The position numbers and the translations under genes were made by a program. From the NCBI GenBank assembly GCA_011192155.1, contig DUEK01000049.1, positions 1-43,321 of the forward strand: DNA of 43,321 bases, written 5' to 3'. Source of the stretch: Thermoflexia bacterium. GTDB lineage: Bacteria > Chloroflexota > Anaerolineae > B4-G1. The notes below the pieces were generated by a model. That model was not told where the DNA came from. It did not search any database and was given only the letters and a program-made list of their open reading frames with translations. How positions within the stretch are numbered: position 1 is the stretch's first letter; each line of letters starts with the position of its first letter. This document shows positions 1 through 7,684 of this stretch, in pieces.

Positions 1-30
1 AACCCAATTTGGGCAGATTCGCCGTCTGTC

Positions 31-83
31 AGTGAGAAACCAGGTTTTTTCTGAAAAAACCTGGTTTCTTTCCCCGACTTTTT
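31..83. repeat. Palindromic repeat, intergenic copy of the 33797-33845 family
   Basis: agaaaccaggtttttt-ctg-aaaaaacctggtttct, 16-bp perfect stem. Confidence 0.9.
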
Positions 84-148
84 GAAAAAGACACAAATAG
101 GCTGCGTCAGGATGCGAAATATAGGCTTAGGGTCTGCTCTCGTTACAA

Positions 149-1006
149 TCAACCCATCGTGGGGTAGAGGGCGATGCCGACAGTCCCCGGCCCGAGGTGA
201 GCGCCGATGACGGGGCTGACTCCGGTACGATGAATTACGGAAACGCCCAATCGTTTCTTTGCTTGTTCGGCGAGAGCGTCTCCTTCGTCGGGGACGTTCA
301 CGTCGAGCACGGCCACCTCCGCTACCGGCTTCCCGCCCAGTCGCTCCTCGGCGATTTCTAACATCTGCGTGACCGCCTTGCGCTTGGTGCGCACTTGGGC
401 CAGCGGTTCGACGCGCCCATCCTCCAGGTGCAACAGGGGCTTGATGTTCAGCATAGTGCCCATTAACCGCTTGGCCCCGCCGATACGCCCGCCCCGGTGA
501 AGATAATCGAGTGTGCCTACGGTGAACAGGATGTGCACCGTGTCACGCACCTGCTCGGCCGTAGCGACGACCTCATCCATAGATTTACCGGCTGCTGCCG
601 CTCTGGCAGCGGCTAGCGCGATGAACCCCAGGCTCATTGAGGTCCCGAGCGAATCCACGACCTGGATGTTGAGATCGGTCAGCTGCGCCCGTGCTGCCTG
701 GGCGTTGGGGACGGTGCCGCTGAGCTTTGAAGAGATAAAGATTCCCACAATACCCTCGGCCCCATCACTTGCCTGCCGGAAAAACTCGGTAAACTCCCCG
801 GCCGAGGGCTGCGAGGTAGTGGGAAAGGTCTTGGCGCCCTGAAGGCGGCGATAAAAGTCGGGTGGGTTTATGTCTACCCCGTCCCGAAAGCGCTCGTCAC
901 CCCAGATGAGCCACAGAGGGATCACCGGGATGTTCAAATCCCCCATAGCCTCTTGGGGGATGTAGGCCGTGCTGTCCGTCACTACTATGATCTTTTGATT
1001 GCTCAT
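149..1006 (-). CDS. DegV family protein (fatty-acid binding)
   Basis: ORF MSNQKIIVVTDSTAYIPQEAM...; DegV-like N-terminus VTDSTAxxP, FISSKLSGT motif, LDYLHRGGRIGGAKR. Confidence 0.95.
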   Translation of the reverse strand: MSNQKIIVVTDSTAYIPQEAMGDLNIPVIPLWLIWGDERFRDGVDINPPDFYRRLQGAKTFPTTSQPSAGEFTEFFRQASDGAEGIVGIFISSKLSGTVPNAQAARAQLTDLNIQVVDSLGTSMSLGFIALAAARAAAAGKSMDEVVATAEQVRDTVHILFTVGTLDYLHRGGRIGGAKRLMGTMLNIKPLLHLEDGRVEPLAQVRTKRKAVTQMLEIAEERLGGKPVAEVAVLDVNVPDEGDALAEQAKKRLGVSVIHRTGVSPVIGAHLGPGTVGIALYPTMG

Positions 1007-1101
1007 GATTGCCTCCCTTTTTGTGATGATTTTTACACCGACAACTATAACACTCTAATTACGGGAGGGATACGGAAATAAGCGGGGCGTGTTTCAGATG
1101 A

Positions 1102-1145
1102 GTAGCCGCGCTTTCCATAGCGCGCGGTATGGAAAGCGCGACTAC
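1102..1145. repeat. Inverted repeat gtagccgcgctttccata / tatggaaagcgcgactac (18-bp arms, one mismatch)
   Basis: Arms 1102-1119 and 1128-1145 read directly from sequence; lies between two minus-strand genes, may double as terminator. Confidence 0.85.
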
Positions 1146-1162
1146 CTCCAACTAGCAAGTCT

Positions 1163-1251
1163 CAGTAGATCCAAAATGTTACGACAACAAGACCTCGGAG
1201 GTCTCTCGAGAGCCTTCCGAGACCTCCGAGGTCTGAAATTTGGATCTACCG
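1163..1251. mobile_element. MITE-like palindromic element, 89 bp, candidate 5-bp flanking direct repeat agtct
   Basis: Ends cagtagatccaaa / tttggatctaccg (12 of 13 complementary); internal perfect IR gacctcggaggtctc / gagacctccgaggtc; flanks agtct at 1158-1162 and 1252-1256. Confidence 0.65.
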
Positions 1252-1860
1252 AGTCTTTATCACAGCGCCGCAGTAGATGCACTCGGCGGTGTGGGCGTCG
1301 TGCCACTCCACCTCGTCGGGGAGGAGCGGGGCGCCGCAGCCTGCGCAGTTAGCTGGCAGGGAGCCGCGCTTTTCGGTCACCTGAGGGACTTGGCGCCTTG
1401 CTTCGTCGAGTGAGAGCCCCATTGCTTCAAGCATCTGTGCGGTTTCTTGTTCCAATTGGTTGGCCTGCGCGTTGTATCCTTTCTCGCGCAACGCAGCCGT
1501 CATCTTGGAGAGAACGTAGGATGCGCGCCCGGCGCGGTCACTGCGGACGAGCAATCGCAGTCCGTTCTTGGCGCGCACCAGCGCAGCTTCTACGTCACCG
1601 GCAGCAAAGTGGGCGCGAGATGCCTGGAGCGACAGATTGGCGGCGCGAACGAGCAGGCCGCGCCGTTTGGCTCCTTCGGACAAGCGACCAAAGATTGTGG
1701 CGGCTTGGGTGAACTGTCCACCTTCCATCAAATTGTTGGCGCGGGTCAGCGCCCGGCGCGCCCTGGGCGCTAGTGGGCGGCGAGGTGGGGGAACGGCGGG
1801 GTGGGGCGGTGGTCGGCGGCGCAACAGCGGCCGGCGGAATGGATGTCTATGTGGCATAAA
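1246..1860 (-). CDS. Hypothetical protein, repeat-like alpha-helical region plus C-terminal zinc ribbon (CAGCGAPL...CIYCGAV)
   Basis: ORF; start MPHRHPFRR chosen over upstream MLCCHYHH; two CxxC pairs at the C-terminus; stop codon lies inside the repeat element. Confidence 0.7.
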   Translation of the reverse strand, partial: FMPHRHPFRRPLLRRRPPPHPAVPPPRRPLAPRARRALTRANNLMEGGQFTQAATIFGRLSEGAKRRGLLVRAANLSLQASRAHFAAGDVEAALVRAKNGLRLLVRSDRAGRASYVLSKMTAALREKGYNAQANQLEQETAQMLEAMGLSLDEARRQVPQVTEKRGSLPANCAGCGAPLLPDEVEWHDAHTAECIYCGAVIKTR

Positions 1861-1891
1861 CGGCCTCTTTTGAAAGCTGACGATGCTGCTG

Positions 1892-2509
1892 CTATGGTGA
1901 TAGTGGCAGCAGAGCATTGATCGCGATGGCTGCTATGCCCGCCACAATGGTGCGCAATCCGTAGCCGATGAGGCTGCGCTCGGATATGTGTCCCAGGAAC
2001 ATCCCCAGCCCGAACAATCCGAGCAACCCAACAACTATTGAGAGCGCGTAACTGACCATGATGTTGCCGATCAGCGGCGCGAAGAAGAAGGGAATAAGCA
2101 CAATCAGCGAAGAGACAAGGGGCGATATGCCATCTACCAGCGATACGACAATCACTGCCACGCGCGAGGCGCGCCCGATTTTGGTCTTGCTTAGGTTAGT
2201 CAGCGATATCCTTTCCAGTTCGGCCAGTTCGCGCCCGCGCTCGGCCGATTCGGCCAGGTAGGCGCCCCACAATCCGGAAACCCCTATTGAGACTGAGGTG
2301 GCGATACCGATGCGGATCACGGTGTTGGCGCTGTCGACGTCGCCCAGGTAATTGCCCATCAGCACGCCGATCATGGTCAACACACCGTCGAAAGAGTTGT
2401 TCGCCAGTGCGCGGCGGGCGATCTTGGAAAAACCGGCGATGCGCTCGTATTCGCGGATGTTGTTTATGCTTTGGGCCAGAGGCCCAGGGGAGTTGTTCGA
2501 ATCTGCCAC
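1892..2509 (-). CDS. VIT1/CCC1-like or TIGR00267-like integral membrane protein
   Basis: Multiple TM segments, GVLMGNYLGDVDSANTVIRIGIATSVSIGVSGLWGAYLAE; stop overlaps/abuts the DUF211 gene. Confidence 0.65.
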   Translation of the reverse strand: MADSNNSPGPLAQSINNIREYERIAGFSKIARRALANNSFDGVLTMIGVLMGNYLGDVDSANTVIRIGIATSVSIGVSGLWGAYLAESAERGRELAELERISLTNLSKTKIGRASRVAVIVVSLVDGISPLVSSLIVLIPFFFAPLIGNIMVSYALSIVVGLLGLFGLGMFLGHISERSLIGYGLRTIVAGIAAIAINALLPLSP

Positions 2510-2511
2510 GG

Positions 2512-2799
2512 TTAGTCTTGCGGCGTGATGACGTCCTCGATGAGCACCCGGCCGGCGGCCACTTCGTCAATAGAGTGAATCGAGCCGCCGTTCTCCTCAA
2601 TGACGTGCGTGATCTCGTTATAGCGCAGGTCTTGCCCTTCAATGGTGATCTTGGCGTTCTCCACGCGGCGATCAATCTCATAGATCGAGATGTTGGCTCC
2701 GTCAACGCCTTCCAGTTCGGCCACTAATTGCACCAGTTCCACAATGTTCGGGTCCAGGGGTTTCAACACGTCCAGCACCAAGCGTCGTAGGTTTCCCAT
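2512..2799 (-). CDS. DUF211 family protein
   Basis: MGNLRRLVLDVLKPLDPNIVELVQLVAELEGVDGANISIYEIDRRVENAKITIEG... resembles archaeal DUF211. Confidence 0.85.
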   Translation of the reverse strand: MGNLRRLVLDVLKPLDPNIVELVQLVAELEGVDGANISIYEIDRRVENAKITIEGQDLRYNEITHVIEENGGSIHSIDEVAAGRVLIEDVITPQD

Positions 2800-2808
2800 A
2801 GTTTCTTT

Positions 2809-3606
2809 TCATTCCTCCAATGGTATGAGCGCCCGCGCGAATATCAGGTAGCCGGTGTGGGCCACCATGCGGTCCATTGGCCGCAAGCGGGCGGGTATTG
2901 CCTTGTATTGCCGCAGTAACAGTTCTTCCACTTCGATCATGCCGAAACTGGACTCTTCTAGCGCGCCGATCAATTGGCTGACTTGGTTGGTGGTGGGCAA
3001 AATGCAGCCGAAGAAGCCGCCGCCGCTGAGAGCAGCGTGAGATTGGGCCAGGTAGTCCCAGGGATTACGCACATCCAGGAAGAGAGCGTCGGCGCCGCAC
3101 TCATCGAAGCCTGCGGAGATGTCTCGCAGTTTGAATTCCACAAAATCGGCCAATCCAAGTTGCTCCAGGTTGCTGCGGGCCAGTTGCTGCATCTTTGGGC
3201 GAACCTCGTAGGAGTAGACGCGGCCTGCGGGGCTGACCGCCTGGGCAAAGATCAGCGTGAGTCCGCCGCTGCCGCTGCCGGCTTCGACCACACGGCAACC
3301 AGGGGTGATGCGCATCTTTATCAGAATGTAGCCCGCGTCTTTGGGGTAGACAATTTGGGTGGTGCGTTTGAGTTTGCGCACGAGGTCGTCTGTGGAGGGC
3401 CTGAGCAATAGGAACGGATACCCCATGTGGGTGAATAGTTGCGTCCCCCAGGGGAACCCAATCAAATCGTCATGGGACACAGTGCCACGATGGGTGTGTA
3501 GCTGTGAACCTTCCTCCAGCCGGATGATGAACGATTTGCGGTCGCTGCCAACCAGCAGGGCCAGGTCATTATGTTGTGCGATCTGTACAGCTTTCTCGGC
3601 GATCAA
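2809..3606 (-). CDS. trmI: tRNA (adenine-58-N1)-methyltransferase TrmI-like
   Basis: Rossmann MTase VVEAGSGSGGLTLIFAQAV, N-terminal domain VGSDRKSFIIRLEEG, HRGTVSHDDLIG. Confidence 0.9.
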   Translation of the reverse strand: MIAEKAVQIAQHNDLALLVGSDRKSFIIRLEEGSQLHTHRGTVSHDDLIGFPWGTQLFTHMGYPFLLLRPSTDDLVRKLKRTTQIVYPKDAGYILIKMRITPGCRVVEAGSGSGGLTLIFAQAVSPAGRVYSYEVRPKMQQLARSNLEQLGLADFVEFKLRDISAGFDECGADALFLDVRNPWDYLAQSHAALSGGGFFGCILPTTNQVSQLIGALEESSFGMIEVEELLLRQYKAIPARLRPMDRMVAHTGYLIFARALIPLEE

Positions 3607-3893
3607 CTTGTCTCTAAAGTTTTGTGAAGGTTTTGTATCCAGTGTATTGCTCTTTTCAATTATAACGCACTCTCACCGTAGCGCAACTTTTGATTTTACC
3701 GCTCTAGCCCCTTGAGGTTTTCTGAAATCTCAAAAGGCTTGTCCAGCGCGAGAGCGCAAACCTGCCAAGTTTTTGCAGTTTGACTTGAAAGCAAGATAGT
3801 GGTACACTAACGCATAGCAGTGGTCTGCTATGACGTTGATGTTTGGGATTATGTGTAAATTTTCCGGTCTAGTACGATAAGGAGGAACACTGC

Positions 3894-4280
3894 ATGGCAC
3901 AGGAGAAAAAAGTAGTTGTCTGCGTTGAGGACGAGCTTGAGATGATTGACCTGGTCAAACTCATTCTTGGGCGTAAAGGCTTTGATCTCGTCGGCGCCGT
4001 CGGCGGCAGGGAAGGACTGGAGACGGTACGCGAGATCAAGCCGGATCTGGTGCTGTTGGACCTGATGATGCCGGATATGGATGGGTGGGAGGTCTATCAG
4101 CAGATGAAGGCTGACGATGAACTGAAGGACATTCCCGTCATCGTCGTCACAGCCAAGGCCCAGAGCATAGACAAGGTCCTGGGTCTCCACATCGCCAAAG
4201 TGGACGACTATGTGACAAAGCCGTTCGGCCCGCAAGAGCTATTGCAGAGCGTGAACAAAGTTTTGGGGCTTCAGATCTGA
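3894..4280 (+). CDS. Stand-alone response regulator receiver protein
   Basis: CheY-like: [31 protein letters not shown]. Confidence 0.95.
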   Translation: MAQEKKVVVCVEDELEMIDLVKLILGRKGFDLVGAVGGREGLETVREIKPDLVLLDLMMPDMDGWEVYQQMKADDELKDIPVIVVTAKAQSIDKVLGLHIAKVDDYVTKPFGPQELLQSVNKVLGLQI

Positions 4281-4410
4281 GCCTAAAGGTTCGCATCGCT
4301 GCTCCTCAATAACCGCACACGTCGCCCTCGGTAGATGGCAGCCGAGGCAGGCGTGTGCCGGTTGTTTGGGCTGGCATAGGGGCAGTATTGGGTTTCGGGA
4401 GGAGGGAACG

Positions 4411-4896
4411 GTGGAACTTGTGGTAGCGTCGGTTGAGAAGCCGGAAGTCGTAAACCTTATTCTCGGCCAGTCGCACTTTATCAAGACAGTGGAAGACTTG
4501 CACGAGGCGTTGGTTGGAACCGTGCCCGGTATCAAGTTTGGGCTGGCTTTTTGCGAGGCTTCAGGCCCAGCGTTGGTACGCGCCAGTGGTACAGACGATG
4601 AGTTGACCGAACTGGCCCAGCGAAACGCGCTGGCGTTGAGTGCGGGTCACAGTTTCATCATATTTCTCGGCGAAGGTTTTTACCCCGTCAACGTACTGAA
4701 CGCAATCAAGATGGTGCCTGAGGTATGCCGCATCTTTTGCGCCACGGCTAACCCAGTCGAGGTCATCCTCGTCGAGACGGAGCGAGGACGCGGCATCCTG
4801 GGTGTGGTGGATGGCGTCAAGCCCCAGGGCATTGAGATGGAGGATGACGTCGTTCAGCGCAAGGATTTTCTCCGTATGATTGGCTACAAGCTGTGA
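4411..4896 (+). CDS. Adenosine-specific kinase (PF04008-like)
   Basis: GTG start with ggagg upstream; [33 protein letters not shown]...[13 protein letters not shown]. Confidence 0.85.
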   Translation: MELVVASVEKPEVVNLILGQSHFIKTVEDLHEALVGTVPGIKFGLAFCEASGPALVRASGTDDELTELAQRNALALSAGHSFIIFLGEGFYPVNVLNAIKMVPEVCRIFCATANPVEVILVETERGRGILGVVDGVKPQGIEMEDDVVQRKDFLRMIGYKL

Positions 4897-5060
4897 GGTG
4901 TGAAACGTGAGACGTGATGTTCTTAGAGTTCACGCCTTATAAGCTTCCTCTTGCCGGTTATGATCTCTATTCCCTCACGTGATTGCTGGTTGCACGCGGA
5001 TGCTGAATGTTGTAGAGTTTGGCAAATCACTCCGGAATATCGAAATACTGTGTGAGTGAT

Positions 5061-5432
5061 ATGGATAGCATGATAACAACAGTATGGAACGAGACGCGGG
5101 GTGAACGGGTGCTAGGGCGTGCGCGTCGTTGCGCCAGTTTTCTCTGTCGCCTGCGGGGACTGACTTTCCGGCGCTCCCTGGATGACGACGAGGGGCTGTT
5201 GTTGGTGGGACGCCGGGAGAGCCGCGCCGACACTGCAATTCACATGTTCTTTGTCTTTTTTCCCATCGCCGCTGTATGGTTGGATCAGAGCGGGCGGGTG
5301 GTGGATGCGCAGTTGGCGCGACCTTTCCGTCCACTCTACGTCCCTCGCGCGCCAGCGCGCGATGTATTGGAAGGCCCTCCCGCTTTGCTGAAGCGGGCGC
5401 AAATAGGGGACCAATTAAGGTTTGGAGAGTGA
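5061..5432 (+). CDS. DUF192 family protein
   Basis: CRLRGLTFRRSLDDDEGLLLV...IHMFFVFFPIAAVWLDQSGRVVD. Confidence 0.8.
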   Translation: MDSMITTVWNETRGERVLGRARRCASFLCRLRGLTFRRSLDDDEGLLLVGRRESRADTAIHMFFVFFPIAAVWLDQSGRVVDAQLARPFRPLYVPRAPARDVLEGPPALLKRAQIGDQLRFGE

Positions 5433-5436
5433 TCGA

Positions 5437-6906
5437 GTGAATCGAAAGACCGCCTTTTTTTTGATCGTTCTGTTGTTGATCAGTGTTTCGGCGACGACGG
5501 CCCTGGCCCAATCGGACGGACCGTTACCACAAGATGTGGTGCACATTGTTCAGCGAGGCGAGACACTGTTCTCCATCGCTCAACGATACGGCTTGACAGT
5601 GGACGGCATCGCACACGCCAACGGTATCCCCGATCCCCGTCAGATTTACGTTGGACAACGGCTCATCATCCCCGGCGGAGAGAGGGGGGAGGGCGTGCAG
5701 GAAACGGCCCCCTACGTGGTTCAAGCGGGCGACACGCTGTCATCTATTGCCAGACGTTATCATACTACTTGGCAGTCGCTGGCCCAAATCAACAGAGTGC
5801 TTTCTCCCAACGGGCTTTACGTGGGGCAAGTCGTCCAAGCGCCAGTACTCGGCGCGCCTGTCGATGTGCTCGTTGTTGATAAAGAGGCGGCTGCCCGTCC
5901 GCCAGTGGGTGGAGGCACGCTCTACACCGTACGCTCCGATGATACACTGTTCCACGTTGCGTTACGCTATGGCGTCTCGCCGTGGACGTTGGCGTCCGCC
6001 AGCCGCCTCGCAAATCCAACCCTGATCTATCCGGGGCAAGAGCTAGTGATCCCCAACAGCGAGCCGGGTTTTTTGCCTGCTCCTTTTGCCTTTGTCGAGG
6101 TGCGGCCATTACCGGTGGCCCAGGGGATACCAATGGCCATTGTCGTGCATACGACGGAACCCGTTGCGCTGGAGGGAAGACTATTTGGGCAGGATGTACA
6201 CTTTGCTGAAGAAGGAGGCGTATACTACGGCTTGGTGGGCGTGCACGTGTTCACTGAACCCGGCCTGTACCAATTGGAATTGACTGCCATGGATGACGCA
6301 GGGCGCAGGACGGTGATTACAACAGGCATAATCGTGCAGGACGGACACTTTGGCTATGAGCGAATTGACATGCCTGACGGCCTCAATAACCTGCTCGACC
6401 CGGCCATAATCGCCGCGGAGCGCGAGCGACTCAACGCGTTGCGCTTTACGTTTACGCCAGAGCGACATTGGGAAACGCCGCTTCAACGCCCGTGCGTGGG
6501 TGCGATTTCCTCTTACTTTGGCACTCACCGGGCCTACGGCGACGGCCCCTACACCAGCTACCACAGCGGCGTAGACTTTCGAGCACCGACGGGGGTGCCG
6601 GTACATACGCCTGCCGGGGGCATTGTGGTGCTGGCCGAGCCACTGATTGTGCGAGGCAACGTCGTTGTGGTAGATCACGGTTGGGGCCTGCTGACGGGCT
6701 ATTGGCACCTTGCAGAGATCAATGTTCAGGTTGGTCAACAGATTGCGACGGGGGATATGATTGGCAAGGTGGGCAGTACAGGGTTATCCACGGGCGCACA
6801 CCTACATTGGGAGGTGTGGGTTGGCGGAGTCAGCGTGAACGGTGTGGAGTGGTTGGAAGAGTTCCAGCTTGAACCAGAGTCCGAGTGGCGAGCGGTTGGT
6901 GGTTAG
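5437..6906 (+). CDS. LysM-repeat M23 family metallopeptidase
   Basis: Signal peptide, three LysM motifs (VHIVQRGETLFSIAQRYG; YVVQAGDTLSSIARRYH; YTVRSDDTLFHVALRYG), M23 motifs HSGVDFRAPTG and HLHWEVWV. Confidence 0.95.
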   Translation: MNRKTAFFLIVLLLISVSATTALAQSDGPLPQDVVHIVQRGETLFSIAQRYGLTVDGIAHANGIPDPRQIYVGQRLIIPGGERGEGVQETAPYVVQAGDTLSSIARRYHTTWQSLAQINRVLSPNGLYVGQVVQAPVLGAPVDVLVVDKEAAARPPVGGGTLYTVRSDDTLFHVALRYGVSPWTLASASRLANPTLIYPGQELVIPNSEPGFLPAPFAFVEVRPLPVAQGIPMAIVVHTTEPVALEGRLFGQDVHFAEEGGVYYGLVGVHVFTEPGLYQLELTAMDDAGRRTVITTGIIVQDGHFGYERIDMPDGLNNLLDPAIIAAERERLNALRFTFTPERHWETPLQRPCVGAISSYFGTHRAYGDGPYTSYHSGVDFRAPTGVPVHTPAGGIVVLAEPLIVRGNVVVVDHGWGLLTGYWHLAEINVQVGQQIATGDMIGKVGSTGLSTGAHLHWEVWVGGVSVNGVEWLEEFQLEPESEWRAVGG

Positions 6907-6907
6907 C

Positions 6908-7201
6908 GGGCCAGAACCCTAACGTGTTCTTCTTTCGGCAACAGCAATTCCCGTTATGGGGGAAAAGTCAGGTCGTAGCGCGATTTCGCAATCACGCAGG
7001 GCGCTTTACGCGGAAAAATAGACGCGATTTGGAAATCGCGGCTACAAAACGGGAATTGCTGTTTCGGCAAGAAGCTGCTCAAGCGCGGGTTCTGGCCCCG
7101 TTTGCAGTTTGTTGGGAGTGGGCCAGAACCCTAACGTGTTCTTCTTTCGGCAAGAAGCTGCTCAAGCGCGGGTTCTGGCCCCGTTTGCAGTTTGTTGGGA
7201 G
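6908..7201. repeat. Two tandem copies of an identical 82-bp palindromic unit; copy 1 (6908-7118) interrupted, copy 2 (7120-7201) intact
   Basis: Copy 1 minus 6942-7070 equals copy 2 base for base; each unit bounded by IR gggccagaaccc / gggttctggccc. Confidence 0.95.
6942..7061. mobile_element. MITE-like 120-bp element with 14-bp perfect TIRs and 9-bp TSD tttcggcaa
   Basis: TIRs cagcaattcccgtt (6942-6955) / aacgggaattgctg (7048-7061); TSD 6933-6941 and 7062-7070; empty site in adjacent copy at 7145-7153. Confidence 0.92.
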
Positions 7202-7308
7202 CGCCCAAAATTCTTGCAGCTCCTGCCAATGTAAAGGGAAAGTAAAAGCAGTAGTTTGGCGGGTTTGAGCCTTTTCACAAGCTGTTCTTAGCAGCAGCCT
7301 CCCTTGAT

Positions 7309-7563
7309 CTATTGCTCTTTGATGAGCATCCACGCTTCTTTGGCGTATCTGGTTGGCACTTGGACGTGCACCTCTCCCAAGCCGTCCACCGTGATTCCTA
7401 TGACTGGGCCTGCGCTCTCATACCTCAGCAAGGCAGGGATGCCTGCATATTCCAACTTGGCCTGGATAACGTGAGCTTCTGGCAGCCCTTGCGCGATGTG
7501 AACCGTGGTCAGATCAGGGTGACGTGATCGCTCATTCTGTTTCCCGTCTCTTGTTTTTTGCAT
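7309..7563 (-). CDS. DUF2007-like putative signal transducing protein
   Basis: LPEAHVIQAKLEYAGIPALLRYESAG...VQVPTRYAKEAWMLI. Confidence 0.75.
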   Translation of the reverse strand: MQKTRDGKQNERSRHPDLTTVHIAQGLPEAHVIQAKLEYAGIPALLRYESAGPVIGITVDGLGEVHVQVPTRYAKEAWMLIKEQ

Positions 7564-7684
7564 TTTACCTCCTGTTCCTTGTTTCTTTAGTGTGCCTCAA
7601 CTAGGCGCATTTGTCAAACCGGCGCAAGCCTGGTATAATCGCCCCTGATACTTTGGCAACGAACCGCATCTAGGAGATATAACT

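Noticed and set aside
4897-4990. gtgaggtgtgaaacgtgagacgtga tract as a repeat element
   Set aside because: Too short and degenerate to define boundaries or a partner copy.
5027-5511. Minus-strand ORFs overlapping DUF192/LysM genes
   Set aside because: Low-complexity Arg/Pro-rich antisense translations with no family match.
6885-7333. ORFs 6885-7268 (+) and 7079-7333 (-)
   Set aside because: They consist of the duplicated palindromic unit and inserted element; repetitive translation, no RBS, not credible genes.
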